The notes below the pieces were generated by a model that was given only the letters and a program-made list of their open reading frames with translations, was not told the origin of the DNA and did no database searches. 64,000 nt of DNA, taken from NCBI GenBank assembly GCA_965216945.1, contig CBDCGU010000003.1, forward strand, positions 1,302,001 through 1,366,000, written 5' to 3'. This stretch comes from DATHZQ01 sp965216945. Its GTDB lineage: Bacteria; Actinomycetota; Acidimicrobiia; Spongiisociales; UBA5794. This document shows positions 51,876 through 60,165 of the stretch, piece by piece; position 1 is the stretch's first letter; each line of letters starts with the position of its first letter. The translations under genes and the position numbers were made by a program.

Positions 51876-53182
51876 CGCCGGTCGTTCACGGCGGGCCGGA
51901 CAACGTAACAGGCCAGCGGTGCGTGCTCTGCGACGCAGAGTACGCACCCGGACCCGAACGCTACGTATGCGACTCGTGCGGGCCGGCCGGAACCCTCGAC
52001 GTGCAGTATGACTACGCCGCGATCGCCGGCGCCTGGTCCAAGGAGTCCCTCGCCGTCAGCGGCGACACCACGATGTGGCGCTACCGGCCGCTGCTTCCCG
52101 TGGGCGCAGATACGGCGGTCCCGCCGCTCACCGTCGGAGGCACTCCGACTTACGAGGCACCGCGGCTTGCCGCGGCACTCGGGATCGCCCGCGTCTGGGT
52201 CAAGGACGAGGGCCGGCAGCCGACCGCATCGCTCAAAGACCGTGCCAGCGCCATGGCCGTGGTCAAGGCGCACGAGTTCGGCGCAGAGGTCGTCACGACG
52301 GCCAGCACCGGCAACGCCGCAGCCGCTCTGGCCGGCGTCTCCGCCAGCGTCGGCCAGACCAACGTGATCTTCGTGCCGAAGACGGCGCCCGAGGCGAAGA
52401 TCGCTCAGCTGCTGGCGTACGGATCGACGGTGGCGTTGGTCGACGGCAACTACGACGCAGCATTCGACCTGTGCACCGCGGCCGTGGAGCGCTACGGCTG
52501 GTACAACCGCAACACCGGCATCAATCCCTTCATGACGGAAGGCAAGAAGACCGTGTCGCTCGAGTTGATGGAACAGCTCGGCTGGCAGACGCCCGATGCC
52601 GTGTTCGTGAGCGTCGGAGATGGCTCGATCATCGGCGGCGTGCACAAGGGTCTCAAGGACCTCATGGCGCTCGGATGGATCGACCGCATGCCACGCATCT
52701 ACGGCATCCAGGCGGCCGGCAGCGACTTCCTCGTCCAGGCCTTCGAGAACGGCGAGGACGTCGTGACGAAGGCGCCGATCGCGGCCACGACCGCAGCGGA
52801 TTCCATCAGTGCCGACCTCCCCCGCGATCGAGTCAAGGCGATGCGCGCAGTGCAACAGACGGGCGGTGCGTACCTCCGAGTCGGCGACGACCAGATCCTC
52901 GCCGCCATCCCGACCCTGGCGCGCGGGAGCGGCGTGTTCGCAGAGCCCGCCGGCGCCGCCGCCTATGCCGGGCTGCAGGCCGCCGTCGGCTCGGGCCACG
53001 TCACGGCCACCGAGACCGCCGCCGTCATCTCCACGGGAAGCGGGCTCAAAGACGTCGCCGGCGTGATGAAGGGCGTCGCTGCAGCCGGCACCCGCCCCCT
53101 GACCATTCCCCCCGACGTCGATGCGCTGTCCGCGGCGCTGGAGGACGCCGGATACGAGTTTGACCGCAAGGAGTCCCCATGA
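51872..53182 (+). CDS. Threonine-synthase-like PLP enzyme with zinc-ribbon N-terminus (436 aa)
   Basis: An N-terminal four-Cys zinc ribbon (C17, C20, C33, C36) precedes a fold-type II PLP domain. PLP-binding Lys122 is in PTASLKDRAS, followed by TTASTGNAAAALAG (phosphate or cofactor loop), NPFMTEGKKTVSLEL, and VSVGDGSIIGGVHKG. It is closest to threonine synthase and relatives acting on amino acids with a leaving group at C3/C4. In an operon with carbamoyltransferase and carbamate kinase, it may break down an amino acid freed from its carbamoyl group (inference). ATG 51872 overlaps the arcC stop by four bases. Confidence 0.88.
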   Translation: MTPVVHGGPDNVTGQRCVLCDAEYAPGPERYVCDSCGPAGTLDVQYDYAAIAGAWSKESLAVSGDTTMWRYRPLLPVGADTAVPPLTVGGTPTYEAPRLAAALGIARVWVKDEGRQPTASLKDRASAMAVVKAHEFGAEVVTTASTGNAAAALAGVSASVGQTNVIFVPKTAPEAKIAQLLAYGSTVALVDGNYDAAFDLCTAAVERYGWYNRNTGINPFMTEGKKTVSLELMEQLGWQTPDAVFVSVGDGSIIGGVHKGLKDLMALGWIDRMPRIYGIQAAGSDFLVQAFENGEDVVTKAPIAATTAADSISADLPRDRVKAMRAVQQTGGAYLRVGDDQILAAIPTLARGSGVFAEPAGAAAYAGLQAAVGSGHVTATETAAVISTGSGLKDVAGVMKGVAAAGTRPLTIPPDVDALSAALEDAGYEFDRKESP

Positions 53183-54642
53183 TCGACCTGACCATCGACG
53201 AGGCGACGCTCAGCGCTGCCGCCGAGCGTGCCCGGGAGCGGAACATCCTCATCCCGACCTTCGCTCAGATGCGCGACCCCGGCCTGGTCCCGCAGCACAT
53301 CAAGGACGAGCTGTCCGATATCGGCCTGTGGGATCTCGATCCGCACAACCTGTTCCGCATCACGTGGCACAACGAGCCCGTCGCCCACGGCGGCGGCTAC
53401 GGCCCGGTCAACTTCATCGAGTTGCCGTCCGAGCTCACGGGGGTCGACGCCCGCATCGTGGTGCTGGAAGGCAAGTGGTTCCCCACCGGCGCCCACAAGG
53501 TCGGAGCGGCGTTCGGGTGTCTTGCGCCCCGGCTCGTCACCGGTCAGTTCAACCCGGTCACGACCAAGGCCGTCTGGCCATCGACCGGCAACTACTGCCG
53601 GGGCGGGGCCTACGACTCCAACCTGTTGGGGTGCGAATCCATCGCGATCCTTCCCGAAGGCATGAGCCGGGAGCGGTTCGAATGGCTGGAGAGCGTCGCA
53701 GGCGAGATCATCAAGACGCCGGGCTCCGAAAGCAACGTCAAGGAGATCTTCGACAAATGCTGGGAGCTGCGTGAGTCGGGTCAGGACCTGATGATCTTCA
53801 ACCAGTTCGACGAGTTCGGGAACTACCTGTGGCACTACACCGTCACCGGCCCGGCGATGGTCGAAGCCGTGCAGTCGATCATGGGACCGAATGACGTGTT
53901 CCGCGGCGTGACGCTGACCACGGGCTCGGCGGGCACGATCGCCTCCGGTGACTACCTGAAGCAGGTGTACCCGACGAGCGTCGTTGCGGCAGGTGAGGCC
54001 GTGCAGTGCCCCACCATCCTGTACAACGGGTTCGGCGAGCATCGCATCGAAGGCATCGGCGACAAGCACATCCCTTGGGTGCACAACGTCAAGAACACCG
54101 ACCTCGCCGTCGGCCTCGACGACGAGGCGACGATGTCGATCATCCGTCTGTTCAACGAACCGGCCGGAGTGTCGTACCTCGTGGACCAGGGCGTGAAGCC
54201 CGACCTCGTGGAACAACTGCCCCTGTTGGGGATCTCCGGCGTCGGCAACATGCTGATGGCGATCAAGATGGCCAAGTACTACGAGATGACGTCTCGCGAC
54301 GTGATCGTCACCGTGGGCACCGACTCGATGGAGATGTACGGGAGCCGGCTCGTCGAGCTCGGCCTCCAGCGGGGCGACTACACGAGCTTGGATGCGGCGG
54401 CGACACTCGGTCGCTACCTGCACGGTGCCGCCATCGACCATGTCCACGAGTTGTCGTACTACGACCGCAAGCGGATCCACAACCTCAAGTACTACACATG
54501 GGTCGAGCAGCAAGGGAAGACCTACGAGGAGATCCAGGCACAGTGGTACGACCCGGACTACTGGACTTCGATCCAGGCCATGGTCGACCCGATCGACACC
54601 TTGATCGAGCAATTCAACGAGCGAACAGGTCTGGCGAGCTGA
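53179..54642 (+). CDS. PLP-dependent fold-type II enzyme, cysteine-synthase-like (487 aa)
   Basis: PLP lysine about K107 lies in GKWFPTGAHKVGAAFG, then WPSTGNYCRGGAYDSNLLGC, VTLTTGSAGTIASGDYLK, and TVGTDSMEMYGSRL. It belongs to a poorly characterised group often annotated as PLP-dependent beta-family protein; it is larger than cysteine synthase (about 310 aa) because of N- and C-terminal extensions. Likely activity: beta- or gamma-elimination or replacement on an amino acid. ATG 53179 overlaps the previous stop by four bases. Last gene of the four-gene operon; a palindromic hairpin lies 50 bases downstream. Confidence 0.85.
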   Translation: MIDLTIDEATLSAAAERARERNILIPTFAQMRDPGLVPQHIKDELSDIGLWDLDPHNLFRITWHNEPVAHGGGYGPVNFIELPSELTGVDARIVVLEGKWFPTGAHKVGAAFGCLAPRLVTGQFNPVTTKAVWPSTGNYCRGGAYDSNLLGCESIAILPEGMSRERFEWLESVAGEIIKTPGSESNVKEIFDKCWELRESGQDLMIFNQFDEFGNYLWHYTVTGPAMVEAVQSIMGPNDVFRGVTLTTGSAGTIASGDYLKQVYPTSVVAAGEAVQCPTILYNGFGEHRIEGIGDKHIPWVHNVKNTDLAVGLDDEATMSIIRLFNEPAGVSYLVDQGVKPDLVEQLPLLGISGVGNMLMAIKMAKYYEMTSRDVIVTVGTDSMEMYGSRLVELGLQRGDYTSLDAAATLGRYLHGAAIDHVHELSYYDRKRIHNLKYYTWVEQQGKTYEEIQAQWYDPDYWTSIQAMVDPIDTLIEQFNERTGLAS

Positions 54643-54692
54643 CCCGCGCCCGCCTTCGACCCGATGCGGTGGCCGCCGGTTGCACTGCGGTA

Positions 54693-54712
54693 CCCGACCC
54701 GGCCGGGTCGGG
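54693..54712 (+). terminator. Palindromic hairpin after the PLP operon
   Basis: A perfectly self-complementary 20-bp string (CCCGACCCGG with its reverse complement) lies 50 bases past the PLP-enzyme stop. It can form a GC-only stem with a 4-base loop. There is no U-tract. The surrounding 54643-54856 holds no gene. Confidence 0.45.
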
Positions 54713-54856
54713 GCGAGGTGGGTGAGGGTGTCGCTGCTGTCGGTCGACCGCGGCGGGGCGGAGGGGAGATCCAGCCACCCGGGGGAGTAAACGGGCCCGT
54801 TCTGGTTGGGGAGCCGACGTGGCATCATGCCGCCACGCACCGGGGAGGAGATTCGG

Positions 54857-55273
54857 ATGGGGCACGTCAAGAGTCGCTGGATGCTGGTCGGCGTGGTGCT
54901 GTTGTTGGTCGCCGGTGCTTGCGGCGGCAGCGATGCCGACTTGGAGGGGCAGACGTGGACCATGACGGGGATCGGCGGTTCGCCTTCCATCTCGACCACG
55001 ATCTCCACATTGACCTTCAGCGAGGGAACCCTCACCGGCAACACCGGCTGCAATGACTTCTCCACGACCTATGTGGTCGACGGATCCTCACTCACGATCG
55101 ACCCGGAGATCGCTTCGACCCTCAAGGCATGCGAGCCCGCCGTCAACGATCAGGAGGCGGCGGTCTTCGCCGCCCTCACCGCAACGACCAAGTTCGACAT
55201 CAGCGGCAGCGACCTGCGCCTGCTCGACGACACAGACACCGTTCTCGCCCGCTACTCGTCCGAGTCGGCGTAG
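54857..55273 (+). CDS. META-domain (HslJ-type) putative lipoprotein (138 aa)
   Basis: The signal peptide (MGHVKSRWMLVGVVLLLVAG) ends in AGAC, a possible though imperfect lipobox, so a lipid anchor is likely. The mature part is a META/DUF306 domain: LEGQTWTMTGI, LTFSEGTLTGNTGCNDFST, STLKACEPAVNDQEAAVFAA, and the end LRLLDDTDTVLARYS. HslJ-like proteins are linked to heat and drug resistance in the periplasm. ATG 54857 has GGGGAGGAG six bases upstream. Confidence 0.88.
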   Translation: MGHVKSRWMLVGVVLLLVAGACGGSDADLEGQTWTMTGIGGSPSISTTISTLTFSEGTLTGNTGCNDFSTTYVVDGSSLTIDPEIASTLKACEPAVNDQEAAVFAALTATTKFDISGSDLRLLDDTDTVLARYSSESA

Positions 55274-55474
55274 AGCCACCCGCCGGGACCGAACCCCGTC
55301 GACGGTCCATCGTGCTAGTGTCGCGGCCGCCGCATCGGGTGGAGGCCAGCGCTCGTCGCTTCCCCGATGACCCCGGCCCCGTTTCTTCTCAGTCGGTTGG
55401 ACCGCCTCTTCGGCCGCTCTCGATGCCACGACTCGTCGTAGCTCGAGCGAGATCCGTACCAACCAGGAGACCTC

Positions 55475-56974
55475 ATGTCGACCACCTTCGCTCAACTCGG
55501 GCTGCCCGACGGCCTTGCCCGGACACTCACCAAACGCGGCATCGTGGAACCATTCCCGATCCAGGCCGCCGCCATCCCCGATGCACTTGCCGGGCGCGAT
55601 GTGTCCGGCAAGGCCCCCACGGGGTCGGGCAAGACGCTTGCCTTTGGCCTGCCGACGCTCGCACTCGTCGACCAGGCGGCGTCCGGGCGACCGCACGCCC
55701 TGATCCTCGCCCCGACGCGAGAGCTGGCGCAGCAGATCACGAAGGAGCTGACCCCGCTGGCGCGGGCGGCCCATCGCACGGTCTTCGCCGTGTACGGCGG
55801 TGTGCGGTACAGCTCCCAGAAGCATGCCATGCGGAAGGGCGTCGACGTCCTCGTGGCAACCCCGGGACGCCTCGAAGACCTCATCGAGCAGAACATCGTC
55901 GATCTGCGTGATGTCGACATCGCCGTCGTCGACGAAGCCGACCGGATGGCCGACATGGGCTTCCTCCCCACGGTGCGCCGCATCCTCGACCAGACGGCGA
56001 AGCGACGCCAGACCCTGCTCTTCTCCGCAACGCTCGACGGGGCCGTTGCCACGTTGAGCCGTGACTACCAACACGATCCCGTCCGCCACGAGGCTGCGTC
56101 GGTCGAGCCCGAGACCTTCGAGGCGCGCCATCACTTCTGGGCGGTGGAACGGAACGACCGTGTACGGCACACCGCCGACGTGATCGATGCGAGCGGCCGA
56201 TCCATCGTGTTCACGCGCACCCGGCACGGCGCCGACCGGCTCACCCGGCAGCTCGCCAAGCTGGGCGTCGATGCGGTTGCCATCCACGGCGGCCGATCAC
56301 AGAACCAGCGGAATCGTGCCCTCGCGGCCTTCGCCACCGGAAACGCCGCCGCACTGGTGGCAACGGATGTGGCGGCCCGCGGCATTCACGTCGATGCCGT
56401 TGCCTCGGTCGTCCACTTCGATCCCCCGGCAGATCACAAGGACTACGTCCATCGCTCCGGCCGCACTGCACGGGCCGGCGCCACCGGCACGGTGGTGAGC
56501 TTGGTGACCGGAGACGACAAGAAGGCGGTGCGCCGCATGCAACGCCGGCTGCACCTCGATGAGCCAATCGGCGACCCGGACGTTGCCGTCCTACTGGACG
56601 TCGAGGACTTCACTCCGGTGCGCCACGGCGCCCACACAACCGCCAAGCCGCCGGCAGCCAGGACGGACAAGCGGCGGGCGGTGCGACCCAAGCGGCGGGC
56701 GGATCGCACGACGAACAAGGGCGAGAGCCTGTACGTCGCCAATCTCCCGTGGAAGACGACGGAGGAGGAGATGCGTCGCCTCTTCTCCCGCTATGGCAGA
56801 GTCCACCAGGCAACGATCATCACCGATCGTCGCACCGGCCGCTCGCGGGGCTTCGGCTTCGTCGACATGCCGAAGCCGGCGGCCCAGAGCGCCATCAAGG
56901 CGCTCAATGGATCCAAGATGGGTGGGCGGGACCTCACCGTACGGTTCGCCCAACCCCGCCGTTACGGGGGCTGA
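55475..56974 (+). CDS. DEAD-box RNA helicase with C-terminal RRM (499 aa)
   Basis: Complete RecA pair: Q-motif FPIQ, Walker A APTGSGKT (47-54), PTRELAQQ, TPGRLED, VVDEADRM, SATLDG, IVFTRTRHGADRL, HGGRSQNQR, ATDVAARGIHV, HRSGRTARAG. A basic linker (about 385-412) leads to a canonical RNA recognition motif (about 417-495) with RNP-2 LYVANL and RNP-1 RGFGFVDM. Bacterial DEAD proteins usually carry DbpA- or CsdA-type RNA-binding tails, not a eukaryote/cyanobacteria-like RRM. ATG 55475 follows AGGAGACCTC. The 200-base leader (55274-55474) could regulate it, as in cold-shock helicase mRNAs. Confidence 0.95.
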   Translation: MSTTFAQLGLPDGLARTLTKRGIVEPFPIQAAAIPDALAGRDVSGKAPTGSGKTLAFGLPTLALVDQAASGRPHALILAPTRELAQQITKELTPLARAAHRTVFAVYGGVRYSSQKHAMRKGVDVLVATPGRLEDLIEQNIVDLRDVDIAVVDEADRMADMGFLPTVRRILDQTAKRRQTLLFSATLDGAVATLSRDYQHDPVRHEAASVEPETFEARHHFWAVERNDRVRHTADVIDASGRSIVFTRTRHGADRLTRQLAKLGVDAVAIHGGRSQNQRNRALAAFATGNAAALVATDVAARGIHVDAVASVVHFDPPADHKDYVHRSGRTARAGATGTVVSLVTGDDKKAVRRMQRRLHLDEPIGDPDVAVLLDVEDFTPVRHGAHTTAKPPAARTDKRRAVRPKRRADRTTNKGESLYVANLPWKTTEEEMRRLFSRYGRVHQATIITDRRTGRSRGFGFVDMPKPAAQSAIKALNGSKMGGRDLTVRFAQPRRYGG

Positions 56975-57029
56975 ACCTCTCCGCGACGTCGTGCGATGGA
57001 GCGCTGGGACGGGCCGCAACCCGACGAAT

Positions 57030-57064
57030 GCCCGGTGACGGAACCCGTTTGCTTCGCACCGGGC
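57030..57064. terminator. Hairpin between convergent helicase and DUF3352 genes
   Basis: An 8-bp stem GCCCGGTG/CACCGGGC (57030-57037 with 57057-57064) and 19-base loop lie midway in the 100-base convergent gap. Plausible shared terminator; there is no U-tract. Confidence 0.4.
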
Positions 57065-57074
57065 GGGGGTGATC

Positions 57075-58775
57075 TCAGTAGTCGACAACGAGTCGGAACT
57101 CGGTCACCTGGTACTCACCTTCGACCGTGTACGAGGCTCCGATTCCGACCAGCGGTGCCAGGACGTCTCGTACTTCAGGGTCGGTGGCGTAGTGATCCAC
57201 GATGGCTGCGATGTCGACGTACAGGGCGAGGCCCTCGCCGGCCAAGAGCTCGTCGATGCGCTGATAGCGCTCTGACGCCCCCAACCGCCCGTTGCCCCTC
57301 GCAAAGACATCGAGCATGTCGGGCGACGACGAGACGACGAACGCCTCGTCGGTGACCGTGACCGCCCCGACGTCGAGCCCATCGGCTGTGAGGACACGAA
57401 CGCCGTCGCGGTCGATGACGGAGAGCCCTTGCTCGGCCAGCAGCAGAATCGCATTGTCCAGAGCCTGTTCCACGATCTGCGCATCCTGGACCCCGATGCC
57501 GAAGAGCAGGCCGACATCGATCCCGGCGTCGACGGCGAGCGCCCCGTCGTCGGCGGGCGCCGCCGCAAACACGAGCTCGCCGCCGAATTGCGGCAGCAGA
57601 TCGTCGAGCAGAGACATGCCGATGACCTCGTCGACGGGGGCAGTGAACTCTTCGATGTCGTGCGCGGTCAACCCGGTCCCGGCCATCACGTCGAGATAGA
57701 AGTCCGACAAGTTCTCGAAGTAGGCCTCCGGCAGCACCACGTCGACAAAGCCGTAGGCGTCGGCCGGGAGGCCTTCCGCCCAGCGGCCTTGAGCAACGGC
57801 GAACTGCTCGGCCCCGCCGCTCGCCGAGCGGACGAGAATGCCGTCGTCGTCCAGGGAGACGGCCGCCATGGCGCTGTTCGCCGTTCCCGCCACCGCCGAT
57901 GTGTCCAGCCCCAGGTCTTCGTACACAGAAGTCACCTGCTCGATGAGATGCGACGAGGTGTACATCGTCATCAGCGCATCGCCGCCGGTCGCCGCGGTGA
58001 GCTCCTGGAACTCGTCTGTCTGTGCGACCGAGTCCGCCGGGGCCGTCTCGACCGCACGGCGCAAAGTGGCCACCGAGTCCCCAAGCAGGAATCGGCCGTC
58101 GTACAACATGAGGAACGCCGGTGCCTGTGGATCCTGGATGGCGTAGCCGGGATTCCCGGCGACAGTGATGGGTTGGAGCTCCACTCCATCGTCCAGTGCC
58201 TCGGCCACCATGCGGTCGAGGAAGGCTTGCGCCTTGGCTTCGTCGCGCACCTCGATCGTCGCCAGGTACTCCGGGACCTGAGAAGTGGTCATGGGGTCGA
58301 TCGCAAAGAGGTCCTCGGGAAACCACACAGCGAAAGCACCGCTGCGCCCGACCCACGAGAACACGTCCTCGGCAAAACGGAACCCGAGCTCGGCCTCGGC
58401 TTCGTCGTCGAACTCCTGGAGGGCAGCCTCGAAGTCCGGCACTTCGTCGATGATGCCATGCGCTGCCATCGGTTCGGCGAACGCCTGAATGAAGCGCTCG
58501 ACTCTCTCCGTGTCGCGGATCTGGAGGAAGTCCATCGTGACGACGAAGTCGGCATCGGCCGGTATCGCCTCGGCGGCGCCATACGGGCTGCCGACGAGCG
58601 TATTCCACGCGATCACTGCGCCTACGGCGAGCACGACCACGAGGCCCACGACGCCGCCGGCGACGAGCATGCCCCGCCGGTCGCGTCGCCTCGGCCGGAT
58701 CGGCTCGATCGGTTGGCCCTCGTCGTCCAGCGGACGTACCAATGCTTCCGCTGAATCGCTGCTGTAACCCGTCAC
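57075..58775 (-). CDS. DUF3352 membrane-anchored protein (566 aa)
   Basis: A basic cytosolic N-terminus (RPRRRDRRG) precedes one transmembrane helix (MLVAGGVVGLVVVLAVGAVIAW) and a large extracellular domain of about 510 residues matching DUF3352 (AEAIPADADFVVTMDFLQIRD at the start, and repeated strand-rich segments such as FVVSSSPDMLDVFARG). Highly acidic. Function unknown; common in actinobacteria and planctomycetes. GTG start 58775 has GGGGGG upstream; earlier in-frame starts lie in non-coding sequence. Confidence 0.85.
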   Translation of the reverse strand: MTGYSSDSAEALVRPLDDEGQPIEPIRPRRRDRRGMLVAGGVVGLVVVLAVGAVIAWNTLVGSPYGAAEAIPADADFVVTMDFLQIRDTERVERFIQAFAEPMAAHGIIDEVPDFEAALQEFDDEAEAELGFRFAEDVFSWVGRSGAFAVWFPEDLFAIDPMTTSQVPEYLATIEVRDEAKAQAFLDRMVAEALDDGVELQPITVAGNPGYAIQDPQAPAFLMLYDGRFLLGDSVATLRRAVETAPADSVAQTDEFQELTAATGGDALMTMYTSSHLIEQVTSVYEDLGLDTSAVAGTANSAMAAVSLDDDGILVRSASGGAEQFAVAQGRWAEGLPADAYGFVDVVLPEAYFENLSDFYLDVMAGTGLTAHDIEEFTAPVDEVIGMSLLDDLLPQFGGELVFAAAPADDGALAVDAGIDVGLLFGIGVQDAQIVEQALDNAILLLAEQGLSVIDRDGVRVLTADGLDVGAVTVTDEAFVVSSSPDMLDVFARGNGRLGASERYQRIDELLAGEGLALYVDIAAIVDHYATDPEVRDVLAPLVGIGASYTVEGEYQVTEFRLVVDY

Positions 58776-58875
58776 GCGCCCCCCTACGGATCGATGGCGG
58801 TCGCCCCAGCCTGCTCGATCGGCAAACAATCCGGAATGGGTCGAGCGGCCCTATGCCCGCTTTGGCTGGACCGTT

Positions 58876-59820
58876 TCAGTCCGTCCCAGCCTCGATCGCG
58901 GCGACGCGGGCGAACGCCGACTCGCCGCACTCGATCCACAGGCTCACGCCGCCGTCCGCCAGGCGCCCCCGCACCGCTTCCTCGAGCTCCCCGGAGGAGA
59001 TGCTCGGGTGGAGTGCGTCCCCTGGGCAGGTCGTCGCGGCATAGTCGCGGTGGCCCGCGATCGTGCTGGGATCGACACCGTACGCGGCCGACGCCCACGC
59101 AAGCACGCCGGCCAAGGCGGCGTACTGGGCTGCGGGAACGCTCTGCTCGTTGAAGTTGGCCTCGCAGCACACGAGGAAGTGGCCGGTGGGGTCATAGTTC
59201 GTGCCGGTGTCACCCACGGCGTCCACCGGCCGGCCCTCGTAGACGTTGCCGTGCGCATCGACGAGGAAGTGGTAGGCCAGATCCGGCCACCCGAGGCTGA
59301 GGTGGTAGTTCTGATGCTGGCGGGCGCGCGCCGGGGCGAGGCTGTTGTCGCTGAGCACCGCAGCCGTGTGGTGCACGGTGAGCCGCTCGATCGAGTGCGT
59401 GGCGAAGCTCCCCGCCGGCGGTTTGGCACCCCACGAGTCACGGCACAAGGCGGCGATGGACGAAGCCGCAGCCACTGCAACCGTTGTCGTCGTCGCCGGT
59501 GGCTCGGTGGTGGAGGGAGGAGGCTCACTCGTCGTCGGCGCCTGCGTCGTCGTCGGTGTGGCGGTGGTCGTCGTGGTCGAATCCGGGACCGTGGTGGTCG
59601 GCGCGGGCACCGTCGTGGCCGTCGAGGCGGGGACCCCACTCGTCGTGGTGGGTGCTGCCGGAGGCAATGGCTGCAGAGCCTCCGGTGCCGTTGTCGTGGT
59701 CACGGCCTCGCCGGTGCCCCACCATCCAGCGGCTCTGCCGAGCCCGGCCAGACCGACCAGACCGGCAATGCCCGCAATGAACCCCCGTCGTGAGGTCGGT
59801 GGCGTCGCCATCGGCCCCAT
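58876..59820 (-). CDS. Tat-exported peptidoglycan-recognition amidase (314 aa)
   Basis: The twin-arginine signal (TSRRGFIAGIAGLVGLAGLG) is followed by a long Thr/Pro/Ala-rich linker (about 55-130) and a PGRP/amidase_2 domain: SWGAKPPAGS, ERLTVHHTAAV, AYHFLVDAHGNVYEGR, and AGHRDYAATTCPGD. Zinc ligands His (VHH), His (GHRD) and Cys (TTCPG) are all present, so N-acetylmuramoyl-L-alanine amidase activity is expected outside the cell. Start at 59820 (MGPMATPP) or 59811. The hairpin repeat array begins 55 bases upstream of the start. Confidence 0.9.
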   Translation of the reverse strand: MGPMATPPTSRRGFIAGIAGLVGLAGLGRAAGWWGTGEAVTTTTAPEALQPLPPAAPTTTSGVPASTATTVPAPTTTVPDSTTTTTATPTTTQAPTTSEPPPSTTEPPATTTTVAVAAASSIAALCRDSWGAKPPAGSFATHSIERLTVHHTAAVLSDNSLAPARARQHQNYHLSLGWPDLAYHFLVDAHGNVYEGRPVDAVGDTGTNYDPTGHFLVCCEANFNEQSVPAAQYAALAGVLAWASAAYGVDPSTIAGHRDYAATTCPGDALHPSISSGELEEAVRGRLADGGVSLWIECGESAFARVAAIEAGTD

Positions 59821-59874
59821 GTTGGCAGCTGATCCGAACTGAGCCGACGACCGCCGGGAGGTGGGAGCGGCGCC

Positions 59875-60140
59875 GTAGGGATTCCTGCGTAGCTCCCGCC
59901 GGCGTGGCGCGTCCAACTACGCAAGAACGAGGGCGGCCGGAGTCGTAGGGATTCCTGCGTAGCTCACGCCGGCGTGGCGCGTCCAACTACGCAAGAACGA
60001 GGGCGGCCGGAGTCGTGGGGATTCCTGCGTAGCTGACGCCGGAATGCCGCGTCCAACTACGCAAGAACGAGGGCGGCCGGAGTCGTGGGGATTCCTGCGT
60101 AGCTGACGCCGGAATGCCGCGTCCAGCTACGCAAGAACCG
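59875..60140. repeat. Tandem array of four 70-bp hairpin repeats
   Basis: Four head-to-tail units start at 59875, 59945, 60015 and 60085 (exact 70-bp period; the last unit diverges after about 55 bases). Units 1 and 2 differ at one position; units 3 and 4 share a different centre. Every unit has an outer 11-bp inverted repeat (TTCCTGCGTAG and CTACGCAAGAA, one mismatch) around an inner stem: CACGCC/GGCGTG in unit 2, GACGC/GCGTC in 3-4. The array lies 25 bases past the ygfK stop on the same strand and upstream of the amidase gene. One more copy of the outer hairpin is at 24886-24931. Confidence 0.9.
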
Positions 60141-60165
60141 GGGCCACCGCCGCGGAGGTCGCGGC

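Noticed and set aside
59875..60140. CRISPR array
   Set aside because: The 70-bp units are contiguous and nearly identical throughout; there are no unique spacers of constant length and no cas genes.
59875..60140. Integron attC sites
   Set aside because: No GTTRRRY core sites, no cassettes and no integrase; the units carry no ORFs between them.
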